A stretch of DNA of 64,000 nucleotides from NCBI RefSeq assembly GCF_028289625.1, contig NZ_JANQOM010000063.1, positions 51,164-115,163 of the forward strand, written 5' to 3'. The translations under genes were made by a program, and so were the position numbers. Under the pieces are notes generated by a model. That model made no database searches. It saw only the letters and a program-made list of their open reading frames with translations, and was not told the DNA's origin. The stretch is from Winogradskyella sp. GTDB lineage: Bacteria > Bacteroidota > Bacteroidia > Flavobacteriales > Flavobacteriaceae. Numbering within the stretch: the first letter of the stretch is position 1; each line of letters starts with the position of its first letter. Shown one piece after another: positions 36,982-45,455 of the stretch.

Positions 36982-37947
36982 ATGAGCGAAAAAGAAGTTT
37001 TAGATATACTTGGCGAAAAAGTAGCACTAGGCAAAAGTGCCAAAGTAAGTTTTAATGTCGCCAAATTACATACCCAAAATACAATTGATGTCCCGGTAAT
37101 TATAGAACGTTCTAAAAAACCTGGTCCAACTGTATTAATAACCGCCGGGATTCATGGAGACGAAGTTAATGGTGTGGAAATTGTTCGGCAGATTATTGCT
37201 AAAGGTATTAATAAACCAAAGAAAGGTACCATTATTTGTATTCCTGTGATTAATGTTTTTGGATTTATCCATATGGATAGGGAGTTTCCAGATGGGCGAG
37301 ATCTCAACCGTGTTTTCCCTGGCGGAAAAAATGGCTCTTTAGCAAGTAGGGTTGCCCATAAATTAATGACAGAAATTGTGCCACACGCTGATTTAATTTT
37401 AGATTTTCATACTGGTGGTGCAGATCGGTTTAATGCAGCTCAAATACGAATCGTAAAAAATGAAATTATTTTAGATGAATTAGCACAGGTTTTTGGAGCG
37501 CCAATTATTTATTACTCTAAAAACCTTAATAAGTCCTTTAGAAATTCCTGTTATAAATTAGGTATTCCAATGTTACTATTTGAAGGTGGAAAGTCATTCC
37601 ATATTGATAAAACAGTCACAAATACAGGTGTCAATGGCATAAAACGCGTATTACATCATTTAGGAATGCTAAATCGAAAATTCAAAGCTTCTAAACCAAA
37701 AAAGAACTGTATAAAAATCACGGATAGTAAGTGGATAAGAGCTAGCCATTCAGGAATGTTTAGGTCTAATATTTCTGTAAATACTCAAGTTAAGAAAGGT
37801 GATGTCTTAGGCCATATCACTGATCCCTACGGTAGTTTTAATCATTTTGTAAAGGCCCCAAATAACGGTTATGTATTTAATGTAAATGAGTCGCCTATAA
37901 TCTATCAAGGAGATGCTATTTTTCATATTTCTACAAAGCTAGCGTAA
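36982..37947 (+). CDS. Succinylglutamate desuccinylase/aspartoacylase family zinc hydrolase
   Basis: A 321-residue carboxypeptidase-like enzyme. It has the zinc site GIHGDEVNG with H-x2-E, and a second ligand His in DFHTGG, with the substrate-binding DLNRVFPG arginine block between. The C-terminal domain is lipoyl-like (KKGDVLGHITD, VKAPNNGYV). Relatives remove acyl or amino-acid groups from small amides. It is directly after rimK with no gap and overlaps the following gene by one base. The substrate is unknown; trimming glutamate added by RimK is a guess from the pairing only. Confidence 0.85.
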   Translation: MSEKEVLDILGEKVALGKSAKVSFNVAKLHTQNTIDVPVIIERSKKPGPTVLITAGIHGDEVNGVEIVRQIIAKGINKPKKGTIICIPVINVFGFIHMDREFPDGRDLNRVFPGGKNGSLASRVAHKLMTEIVPHADLILDFHTGGADRFNAAQIRIVKNEIILDELAQVFGAPIIYYSKNLNKSFRNSCYKLGIPMLLFEGGKSFHIDKTVTNTGVNGIKRVLHHLGMLNRKFKASKPKKNCIKITDSKWIRASHSGMFRSNISVNTQVKKGDVLGHITDPYGSFNHFVKAPNNGYVFNVNESPIIYQGDAIFHISTKLA

Positions 37948-38510
37948 TGGATAAAGCTAGCTTAAGGAAAACATATAAAGCACTACGACAGAAGTTAACA
38001 GCTGAACAAATCGAAGATTTTAGTCTTGCCATTGCCAACCAGTTACTGTCACTTAAAATTTGGGATAAATCATTCTACCATATCTTTTTGAGTATTGAAG
38101 AACAAAAGGAGATCAACACGGAATATATTTTAAATATTCTGGCGGGTAAGGATAAAAACATCGTAATCTCTAAGAGCAATTTTGATGATTACTCCATGAC
38201 GCATTACCTGTTAACCGACAATACAAGAATAAAAAAAAATTCCTATAATATTCCAGAACCAATTGATGGTATTGAGGTATTACCTTCTCAAATAGATGTT
38301 GTTTTTGTGCCATTATTGGCTTTTGATAATAATGGAAATAGAGTGGGCTATGGCAAGGGCTTTTATGATCGGTTTTTAGCTGAGTGCCATCCTAAAACCA
38401 TAAAAATTGGCTTATCTTTTTTTAATGTTGAGGAAGGCGATTTTGTAACTTCAGAAGAAGATATTAAATTAAATTACTGTGTGACTCCACATCAGGTGTT
38501 TCTGTTTTAG
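37947..38510 (+). CDS. 5-formyltetrahydrofolate cyclo-ligase
   Basis: Converts 5-formyl-THF to 5,10-methenyl-THF using ATP. The 187 residues have the N-terminal basic helix KASLRKTYKALRQKL, the middle PEPIDGIEV loop and the signature NRVGYGKGFYDRFL. It overlaps the previous gene by one base (TAATG) and overlaps the convergent lspA by 47 bases at the 3' ends, which is unusual. Confidence 0.92.
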   Translation: MDKASLRKTYKALRQKLTAEQIEDFSLAIANQLLSLKIWDKSFYHIFLSIEEQKEINTEYILNILAGKDKNIVISKSNFDDYSMTHYLLTDNTRIKKNSYNIPEPIDGIEVLPSQIDVVFVPLLAFDNNGNRVGYGKGFYDRFLAECHPKTIKIGLSFFNVEEGDFVTSEEDIKLNYCVTPHQVFLF

Positions 38511-39129
38511 AGATATCTTTAAAGGCCTTCTTGTTAAACACAATTAAAATACCAATACCAGTACTGATAGCCATATCAGCCACATTAAATACAGGGTCAA
38601 AAAACGAAAAATATTTTCCTCCAAAAAATGGTAGCCATTCAGGTAAAATACCTCTCCAAATAGGGAAATGTAACATATCTACGACTTTACCATGAAACAC
38701 TTCGGCATAGCCCCCATCTTCGGGTAAAAATGTTGCGACTTGCATATAACTATCACTGAAGAATATTCCGTAAAATACTGAATCAATGATATTTCCCAAA
38801 GCACCAGCAAAAATAATAGCAATAGCGAACACAAGTGTTTTTGATTTTTTCTTTTTGGTAACATCAACTAGCCAAAATCCAATCCCAGTTACTGCTATAA
38901 TCCTAAATAAAGTTAGAATTAGCTTTGCAGTCTTATCGGATATAAAGGAAACAAAATCACTTAATTTGGTGCCCCAAGCCATACCGTCGTTTTCTACAAA
39001 AGCAATTTTAAACCAAGAAAACACGGTAATATCCTCATTCAATTCAAAATGTGTTTTGATATAGATTTTACTGATTTGGTCAATAAGTAAAATAAGGACG
39101 ATGACTAATGAAGCTCTCTTTAGGGACAT
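38464..39129 (-). CDS. lspA: Lipoprotein signal peptidase
   Basis: The membrane aspartyl protease (signal peptidase II) that cuts lipoprotein signal peptides. It has 221 residues, longer than the usual ~165, through an insert at about 115-150. Four membrane segments are visible, with the conserved blocks FVENDGMAWG, GALGNIIDSVFYG and FNVADMAISTG, the last two holding the catalytic aspartates. The last 16 codons lie antisense to the cyclo-ligase gene. It is the last gene of the ileS-dksA-metallopeptidase-lspA run. Confidence 0.94.
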   Translation of the reverse strand: MSLKRASLVIVLILLIDQISKIYIKTHFELNEDITVFSWFKIAFVENDGMAWGTKLSDFVSFISDKTAKLILTLFRIIAVTGIGFWLVDVTKKKKSKTLVFAIAIIFAGALGNIIDSVFYGIFFSDSYMQVATFLPEDGGYAEVFHGKVVDMLHFPIWRGILPEWLPFFGGKYFSFFDPVFNVADMAISTGIGILIVFNKKAFKDISKTETPDVESHSNLI

Positions 39130-39177
39130 TAAACAATTTTGGGCAAATGTAAACCAATATTTTAAATTGCTCTAATA

Positions 39178-40080
39178 TTAGTTATTCCATAGCGTATGAC
39201 TATAAAAACCTGCTTCACGCTCTAAGAAATTATCATAAAATGAATTTGCAGTTTCAGTCTCGAACATATATATAGGTCTGAGTATTGCGTAATGATACTC
39301 TACATAAAGATGGTTGTTCAACCAGTTAACTACAGAATTGTTTGAAGACCAATTGGCTAAAGGCTTATTTAAATAGGTATTAAATATTTGAAAATCATTA
39401 GATTGATATATGTGAATTACTTCATGCACACTAGTTTTAAAATCATCCAAAAACATTTGATCATAAACTATATAACCTGCTGATGCTGCAGCAAAAACAT
39501 TGTTTAAATTGTTACTTGTTTGCAATTCAGAACTTGAGTAAATAAACTCTCCTATTCTTAAACTTTCCTTTAACTCAAAATTATACCTAAATATTGCATC
39601 TATATTGAAAACAAAAGCAATTGGCATGAGTTTATAATTTAATGAAAATTTACCTTTAGTATTAAACTCTATGCGGTTGAAGCCAATATTAAGATGCCAT
39701 CTATCATAAAAATCGTAATTAAGTGCCGCATTTTCTTTTATGGACGTACCTGCTGCATTTACAAGCTTTGCAGCCCAAAAGTATTCCCATTGTTCTTGGC
39801 GTTGGGCTTCTCTTAAAATACGTTTACTTTCAAAAGTTATATAGCCACCCAAGGCCCCTTGCCACAAGGACTTTTTAATTACCTTACCTAAAGGCTCATC
39901 TTTTGGTTTGTTAATAATAGCACCAACGGTACTAAAAACAGCACCAAAACCAATATTATATAAAGCTGCTTCTGTATCATTGGCTTGAGCCCTAACAAAA
40001 AGGCAATTAGTTAAAATTAAAAACAATAAAAAAGCCTTGAAGTAGTAGTTCCAAGGCTTTAATTTATAGGTATTTGACAT
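39178..40080 (-). CDS. Putative exported HExxH metallopeptidase
   Basis: A 300-residue protein. I start at the ATG at 40080 (MSNTYKLKP), one base after the dksA-like stop, and not the upstream ATG at 40107. A hydrophobic segment at about 13-31 looks like a signal peptide cut after VRAQ. The segment SVHEVIHIYQ carries a zinc-type HExxH at residues 219-223, and a later LEREAGFYS could supply a third Glu ligand. No family is recognised. It lies within the ileS-dksA-lspA run, and its first codons contain a terminator-like hairpin. Confidence 0.6.
   Translation of the reverse strand: MSNTYKLKPWNYYFKAFLLFLILTNCLFVRAQANDTEAALYNIGFGAVFSTVGAIINKPKDEPLGKVIKKSLWQGALGGYITFESKRILREAQRQEQWEYFWAAKLVNAAGTSIKENAALNYDFYDRWHLNIGFNRIEFNTKGKFSLNYKLMPIAFVFNIDAIFRYNFELKESLRIGEFIYSSSELQTSNNLNNVFAAASAGYIVYDQMFLDDFKTSVHEVIHIYQSNDFQIFNTYLNKPLANWSSNNSVVNWLNNHLYVEYHYAILRPIYMFETETANSFYDNFLEREAGFYSHTLWNN
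40028..40060 (-). terminator. Terminator-like hairpin inside the 5' end of the metallopeptidase gene
   Basis: On the minus strand AAAGCCTTG (40060-40052) pairs with CAAGGCTTT (40039-40031) around a 12-base loop and is followed by a run of Ts (40033-40028). It lies within codons 7-19 of the downstream gene, so it could end much of the ileS-dksA transcription. Confidence 0.6.
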
Positions 40081-40081
40081 T

Positions 40082-40465
40082 TTACTTCTGCATGTTCTTA
40101 GCTTCAATGCTTAGTGTGGCATGTGGCACTAATTTTAGGCGTTCGGGATTTATAAGCTTGCCTGTAACTCTACATACACCATAAGTTTTATTCTCAATTC
40201 TAATCATAGCGTTCTTTAAATCGCGAATAAATTTTTCCTGACGAATAGCCAATGCGGAATTTGCTTCCTTACTCATTGTAGCACTTCCTTCTTCAAAGGC
40301 TTTGAACGTTGGAGACGTATCATCAGTACCATTATTGTGATCGTTCATATAGGCACTTTTTATCAACTCTAAATCGTGCTCAGCTTTATCGATTTTTTCT
40401 TGAATTAAAACTCTAAAAGCTTCTAAATCTTTATCCGAATATCTATTTTTTGTATCTGTTGCCAT
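40082..40465 (-). CDS. DksA/TraR family protein lacking the zinc finger
   Basis: A 127-residue regulator-like protein. I start at the ATG at 40465 (MATDTKNRYSD), leaving 4 bases after ileS. It has an N-terminal coiled coil (about 10-70) and the DksA C-terminal fold (YGVCRVTGKLINPERLKLVPHATLSIEAK), but three of the four zinc-binding Cys are missing, as is usual for Bacteroidota members. DksA acts in the RNA polymerase secondary channel; without the zinc site the role here may differ. It is between ileS and the metallopeptidase gene. Confidence 0.88.
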   Translation of the reverse strand: MATDTKNRYSDKDLEAFRVLIQEKIDKAEHDLELIKSAYMNDHNNGTDDTSPTFKAFEEGSATMSKEANSALAIRQEKFIRDLKNAMIRIENKTYGVCRVTGKLINPERLKLVPHATLSIEAKNMQK

Positions 40466-40469
40466 AGGT

Positions 40470-43400
40470 TTAGTGTTTTTGTATAAATAGTTTGGTATTG
40501 ACCTCATCAAAAGCTATCTCTATACCATCACTCAAATTATCAATTATTTTTAAATTTTCCGTTAAGGTCTCAGACTTAATATAGGCTTCATTTGAAGCTA
40601 TCGCTGCTGAAACTTGCTCATCGTTTTGAAGCTGTACGTCTATACGGTCAGTAACTTCAAATCCAGAATCTTTACGTAAATTTTGAATTCGGTTTACGAG
40701 CTCACGTGCAATACCTTCTTCGCGTAATTCTTCTGTTATTGTTACATCTAAGGCTACAGTGAGTACACCTTCATTTGCAACGAGCCAACCTTCTATATCT
40801 TGAGATGTAATCTCAACATCATCTAATACCAATGTAATATTTTTTCCGTTAATTTCAACGTCTAAAGTACCTTTTTGCTCGATTTTTTTGATGTCTTCCC
40901 CTGAAAATGAGCTTATAGCGTTAGAAATCAGCTTCATATCTTTTCCAAATCGAGGCCCTAAAACCTTAAAATTGGGCTTAATTTGCTTTACCAAAATATC
41001 TGAAGCATCTTCCAAAAGTTCAATTTCCTTAACATTGACTTCGTGCTTTATTAAATCAGAAACGGCTTCAATTTCCTTCTTTTGTTGATCGTTGTCAACA
41101 GGAATCATTATTTTCTGTAATGGTTGGCGCACTTTAATCTTCTCCTTTGCTCTCAACGATAATACCAAGGAAGATATTGTCTGTGCGTTTTCCATTTTTC
41201 GTTCTAAGACCTTGTCTATTGCAGATGCATCTGCTTTAGGAAATTCGGCTAAGTGAACACTTTCAAAGCTTTCTTTATGTGTTACTGCATTTAAATCTAG
41301 ATACAAGCGGTCCATAAAAAACGGAGCAATTGGCGCGCCTAATTTTGCAATAGTCACCATACAGGCATAAAGAGTTTGATATGCGGAAATCTTATCCGTT
41401 TGATAATCCCCTTTCCAGAAGCGCCTTCTACTTAAACGCACATACCAATTACTTAAATAATCCTGAGTAAAGTTTGAAATCGCTCGTGCGGCTCTTGTCG
41501 GTTCATATTCCGCATAAAACGTATCTACTTTTTGAATAAGTGTGTTTAATTCTGAAAGGATCCAACGGTCAAGCTCTGGTCTTTCATTTAAAGGGGTATC
41601 ATCCTCAGAATAATTAAATCCATCTAAATTGGTATACAATGAAAAGAACGAGTACGTGTTATACAAAGTCCCGAAGAATTTACGTTTAACTTCTTCAACA
41701 CCATCAATGTCAAACTTAAGATTATCCCAAGGATTCGCATTGCTAATCATATACCATCTGGTGGCATCCGCTCCGTGATTAGCTAAGGTTTCAAAAGGAT
41801 CAACCGCATTACCGAGGCGCTTAGACATTTTCTGTGCATTCTTATCCAAGACCAATCCGTTAGACACCACATTTTTGTAGGCTACCGAATCGAATACCAT
41901 AGTGGCGATGGCATGTAATGTGTAGAACCATCCACGTGTTTGGTCGACACCTTCAGCAATAAAGTCCGCTGGGAAGGCTTCATTTTTATCAATGAGATCT
42001 TTGTTCTCAAAAGGATAATGCCATTGGGCATAGGGCATCGAACCCGAATCGAACCAAACATCGATTAAATCATTTTCACGATTCATAGGTTGCCCTGAAT
42101 CAGAAACTAAAATAATCTTATCAACAACGTTCTTGTGCAAGTCGACTGTTTCGTAATTCTCCTCTGACATATTACCGACTTCAAAATCAGCAAAAATATC
42201 CTCAGTCATTATACCTGCTTGGACAGCCTTTGCCATCTCACTTTTTAGTTCTGCTACCGAACCAATGCATTTTTGTTCTTTACCGTCCTCCGTTCGCCAT
42301 ATAGGAAGTGGAATTCCCCAAAAACGTGAACGCGATAAATTCCAATCGTTTGCATTAGCTAACCAATTACCAAAACGACCTTCGCCTGTAGACTTTGGCT
42401 TCCAGTTTATGGAAGTGTTCAACTCATACATACGATCTTTAACATCGGTTACTTTAATAAACCAAGAGTCTAAAGGATAGTAGAGGATTGGTTTATCCGT
42501 TCTCCAGCAGTTTGGGTAGCTGTGCTTGTATTTTTCGACCTTAAAGGCTTTATTTTCAATCTTCAATTTAATAGCCAACTCTACATCTACGGATTTCTCT
42601 GGCAATTCTCCATCTTCATAATATTCATTCTTGACATACTTCCCTGCAAACTCACCCATTTCTGGTCTAAATCGACCTTGTAAATCCACTAGTGGTACCA
42701 GATTACCATTATTGTCTTTCACCAATAGTGGTGGCACTTCTGGACTTGCTTGTTTGGCAACCAAGGCATCATCTGCACCAAATGTAGGCGCGGTATGAAC
42801 AATTCCTGTACCATCTTCAGTGGTAACAAAATCTCCAGATATGACTCTAAAGGCATTTTCTGGGTTATCGTTTGGTAAGGCATAATCTAAAAGTTGTTCA
42901 TAATTTATACCAACTAAGTCTTTGCCTTTAAACTCCTCAACTATATAGAACGGAATCTTTTTATCTCCTTCCTTATAGTCTAACAGCTCTGGTTTTGTTT
43001 CAACCTGTTGGTATTTTCCTGTGAATTGCTTTTGAACCAAGTTCTTGGCCAACACAACATTCATCGGTTTAAACGTATATTGATTATAAGTTTCTACCAA
43101 CACATAGTCAATCTTCGGCCCAACAGTTAATGCGGTATTACTCGGTAATGTCCAAGGTGTAGTCGTCCAAGCTAAGAAGTAAATATCCCCTTCATTTTGT
43201 AAAAACTCTGGAAGCGATTCTTCTTTAGCCTTAAACTGAGCAACCACCGTAGTATCCGTTACATCTTGATAAGTCCCTGGTTGGTTCAACTCGTGTGAAC
43301 TTAGACCTGTCCCCGCTTTTGGTGAATAGGGTTGAATAGTATAGCCTTTGTACAATAAATCTTTATCGTATATCTGCTTTAATAACCACCAAACAGACTC

Positions 43401-43874
43401 CATATATTTGGGCTTATACGTAATATATGGATTGTCCATATCTACCCAGTAGCCCATTTTTTTGGTAAGGTCATTCCAGATGTGGGTATAACGCATTACA
43501 GCTTTTTTACAAGCCTCGTTGTATTCTTCAATACTAATTTTGGTGCCAATATCTTCCTTTGTAATGCCTAGTTCTTTCTCAACACCAAGCTCAATAGGTA
43601 ATCCATGAGTATCCCAACCAGCCTTGCGTTTTACCTGAAAGCCTTTCATGGTTTTGTAGCGAGGAAAAATATCCTTAATGGCTCTTGCCAGAACATGGTG
43701 CACTCCAGGTAATCCGTTTGCAGAGGGAGGTCCTTCAAAAAACACATAAGGGGACTTTCCTTCCCTGGTGGTGACACTTTTTTCGAATATGTTATGTTCT
43801 TCCCAATAGCCACCTATGTCTTTGGCTACTTTTGGCAAGTTAAGTCCTTTATATTCAGGGAACTTTATGCTCAT
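40470..43874 (-). CDS. ileS: Isoleucine--tRNA ligase, type 2, with altered HIGH motif
   Basis: Charges tRNA-Ile. The 1134-residue protein is of the eukaryote-like IleRS2 type (RYKTMKGFQVKRKAGWDTHG). The class I HIGH motif, normally HxGH, reads GVHH at residues 57-60 (43695-43706). The second motif KMSKR is intact, as is the editing domain (about 200-400). The GxHH swap has been linked to extreme mupirocin resistance in IleRS2. The gene heads the run ileS-dksA-metallopeptidase-lspA. The usual bacterial C-terminal zinc finger is not seen. Confidence 0.95.
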   Translation of the reverse strand: MSIKFPEYKGLNLPKVAKDIGGYWEEHNIFEKSVTTREGKSPYVFFEGPPSANGLPGVHHVLARAIKDIFPRYKTMKGFQVKRKAGWDTHGLPIELGVEKELGITKEDIGTKISIEEYNEACKKAVMRYTHIWNDLTKKMGYWVDMDNPYITYKPKYMESVWWLLKQIYDKDLLYKGYTIQPYSPKAGTGLSSHELNQPGTYQDVTDTTVVAQFKAKEESLPEFLQNEGDIYFLAWTTTPWTLPSNTALTVGPKIDYVLVETYNQYTFKPMNVVLAKNLVQKQFTGKYQQVETKPELLDYKEGDKKIPFYIVEEFKGKDLVGINYEQLLDYALPNDNPENAFRVISGDFVTTEDGTGIVHTAPTFGADDALVAKQASPEVPPLLVKDNNGNLVPLVDLQGRFRPEMGEFAGKYVKNEYYEDGELPEKSVDVELAIKLKIENKAFKVEKYKHSYPNCWRTDKPILYYPLDSWFIKVTDVKDRMYELNTSINWKPKSTGEGRFGNWLANANDWNLSRSRFWGIPLPIWRTEDGKEQKCIGSVAELKSEMAKAVQAGIMTEDIFADFEVGNMSEENYETVDLHKNVVDKIILVSDSGQPMNRENDLIDVWFDSGSMPYAQWHYPFENKDLIDKNEAFPADFIAEGVDQTRGWFYTLHAIATMVFDSVAYKNVVSNGLVLDKNAQKMSKRLGNAVDPFETLANHGADATRWYMISNANPWDNLKFDIDGVEEVKRKFFGTLYNTYSFFSLYTNLDGFNYSEDDTPLNERPELDRWILSELNTLIQKVDTFYAEYEPTRAARAISNFTQDYLSNWYVRLSRRRFWKGDYQTDKISAYQTLYACMVTIAKLGAPIAPFFMDRLYLDLNAVTHKESFESVHLAEFPKADASAIDKVLERKMENAQTISSLVLSLRAKEKIKVRQPLQKIMIPVDNDQQKKEIEAVSDLIKHEVNVKEIELLEDASDILVKQIKPNFKVLGPRFGKDMKLISNAISSFSGEDIKKIEQKGTLDVEINGKNITLVLDDVEITSQDIEGWLVANEGVLTVALDVTITEELREEGIARELVNRIQNLRKDSGFEVTDRIDVQLQNDEQVSAAIASNEAYIKSETLTENLKIIDNLSDGIEIAFDEVNTKLFIQKH

Positions 43875-43967
43875 ATCATCAAAATTCTTTTCAATCTGCG
43901 AAATTAACGAATTTTAAGGGAAATTAAAGGTAAATACAATTAATGTTAATCTAAATAAAGTATTGAT

Positions 43968-44555
43968 TTAGTCTACACAGAAATCGTTATAATAATTCAC
44001 TAAATCAATCATAGTTGCCCACCTGAATTCATGATTATCAATACCTTTGATTAAGCCTGAACATTCCCCAAAGTATGCGATGATGCATTTTTTGAAACGC
44101 CCTTTTAATTTTGTTGCTAGTTCTTCGTTCTCTCGTTTAACGTAATATTTTACCCCTGTAATTAAAGATGAGCCTAACCCAGGAATCTTATCATCAAAAG
44201 AGGGTATAAAAAAAATATCTTTAATTACGTTTGCGTAAAGAGTAACTTCACCTTCAGTTAAGACCTCTAATAATAAAGGATATCGTTCATGATTTTTGGC
44301 ATATTGGTAATCGAAACGTATATCATACTCAAATCCATGAAATGTAATCCCACTAACAACCAATCCCTCCCAAACATCTGGTTCATCTTCTAAAGATGCC
44401 CTGAATTTTATCTTATATCTTTGAAAAATATAACCATAACCTTCAATAGAAGAACCATCATAAAAATGTAAAGTTGCTTCTTGATCTTGGCAAAAACTAA
44501 TTTTTGAAACTGAGATTATTATTAAAATTAAAATTACTGGGCTTTTGAGAATCAT
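43968..44555 (-). CDS. Hypothetical exported protein
   Basis: A 195-residue protein if started at the ATG at 44555, which gives a compact signal peptide (MILKSPVILILIIISVSK) cut after SFCQ. An in-frame ATG at 44597 would add 14 residues. The mature part has HFYDGSSIEGYGYIF, IRFDYQ and a Cys-containing C-terminus (CIIAYFGECSGL). I do not recognise the family. It lies alone between ileS and the Crp-type regulator. Confidence 0.55.
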   Translation of the reverse strand: MILKSPVILILIIISVSKISFCQDQEATLHFYDGSSIEGYGYIFQRYKIKFRASLEDEPDVWEGLVVSGITFHGFEYDIRFDYQYAKNHERYPLLLEVLTEGEVTLYANVIKDIFFIPSFDDKIPGLGSSLITGVKYYVKRENEELATKLKGRFKKCIIAYFGECSGLIKGIDNHEFRWATMIDLVNYYNDFCVD

Positions 44556-44655
44556 TAAAGAGATGGACTTATTTAAACTTAAAAATTTGATTTTCAATTT
44601 AGGAAAATCTAATAATATATAACTATTTCTATCTAAGGTATAGTTTATATCATAA

Positions 44656-44682
44656 AAAAAGCAAACGAATGTCGTTTGCTTT
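44656..44682 (-). terminator. Terminator after the Crp/Fnr gene
   Basis: On the minus strand AAAGCAAACGA pairs over 11 bp with TCGTTTGCTTT (arms 44672-44682 and 44658-44668), with a 3-base loop, then a T run. Confidence 0.85.
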
Positions 44683-44774
44683 CTTCTGTTAGGGTTATTA
44701 ACTAATTTTTGGTTAGTAGAATTAATCTTATTAGTAAAGGTATGCCGAATTATTCTTTAATTGATTAACATATG

Positions 44775-45350
44775 TTAATCTGGGAGGTATTTTTTTATTC
44801 TGCTCAATTGTACCGCGGTAATATTAAGATAGGACGCTATCTGATATTGAGGGATAATGCTATCTATATTTGGGATTTGCTCTTTTAGGATTTGATACCG
44901 TTTTGTGGCATTCAACGATATGTGATCTAAATGTTTTCTCTCATAAAGAATAAACAGATACTCTAAAATTCTACTGTATAAATTACTTATTTCGATATTG
45001 GTTTTAGTATGCTGAATAAAATCGTTAAAATTTATTTCGTACAAAATAGAATCTGTTAAAGCCTCATGGGTTAATAATGAGGGTTCATTTTTTAATATCG
45101 AAGAAAAGGGACCAACAAAACTATATGTTGTATAAAGATTTTTGGTGATTTCTTTACCAGATTCAAGTATATGGTAAGAACGTATTAAACCATAGCTTAA
45201 GAAAAAGATATGATTACTTATGGAACCTTGTTCTACAAGTATCTCACCTTGTTTTATTTTTTTATAAGATGCCAGGCTTGTTAAAATCTCATAGGCTTCT
45301 TTTGAAATACGGAATTTTGATTTTAAAAAATCAAAGTTAGGGTCATCCAT
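44775..45350 (-). CDS. Crp/Fnr family transcriptional regulator
   Basis: A 191-residue regulator. It has an N-terminal cyclic-nucleotide-binding fold (about 18-115: KKIKQGEILVEQGSISNHIFFL, cited as QGEILVEQG, and VGPFSSIL) and a short C-terminal helix-turn-helix (about 165-188: PQYQIASYLNITAVQLSRIK). This is the common flavobacterial form without a conserved cAMP-binding arginine. Its target is unknown; it is 105 bases downstream of radA in the same direction. Confidence 0.85.
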   Translation of the reverse strand: MDDPNFDFLKSKFRISKEAYEILTSLASYKKIKQGEILVEQGSISNHIFFLSYGLIRSYHILESGKEITKNLYTTYSFVGPFSSILKNEPSLLTHEALTDSILYEINFNDFIQHTKTNIEISNLYSRILEYLFILYERKHLDHISLNATKRYQILKEQIPNIDSIIPQYQIASYLNITAVQLSRIKKYLPD

Positions 45351-45455
45351 GATTCTAAAATATTAATCTCAACTCGAGATTCTAAAAATTTTTATAGGTG
45401 CTCAATATAATCTATTAATACTACTAAAAAGGTCCTAGAGTCATTAATTTAATAT

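Noticed and set aside
40470..43874. Recent horizontal gain of the type 2 ileS
   Set aside because: Type 2 IleRS is ordinary in Bacteroidota, the gene sits in a typical ileS-dksA-lspA order, and its base composition looks like its neighbours.
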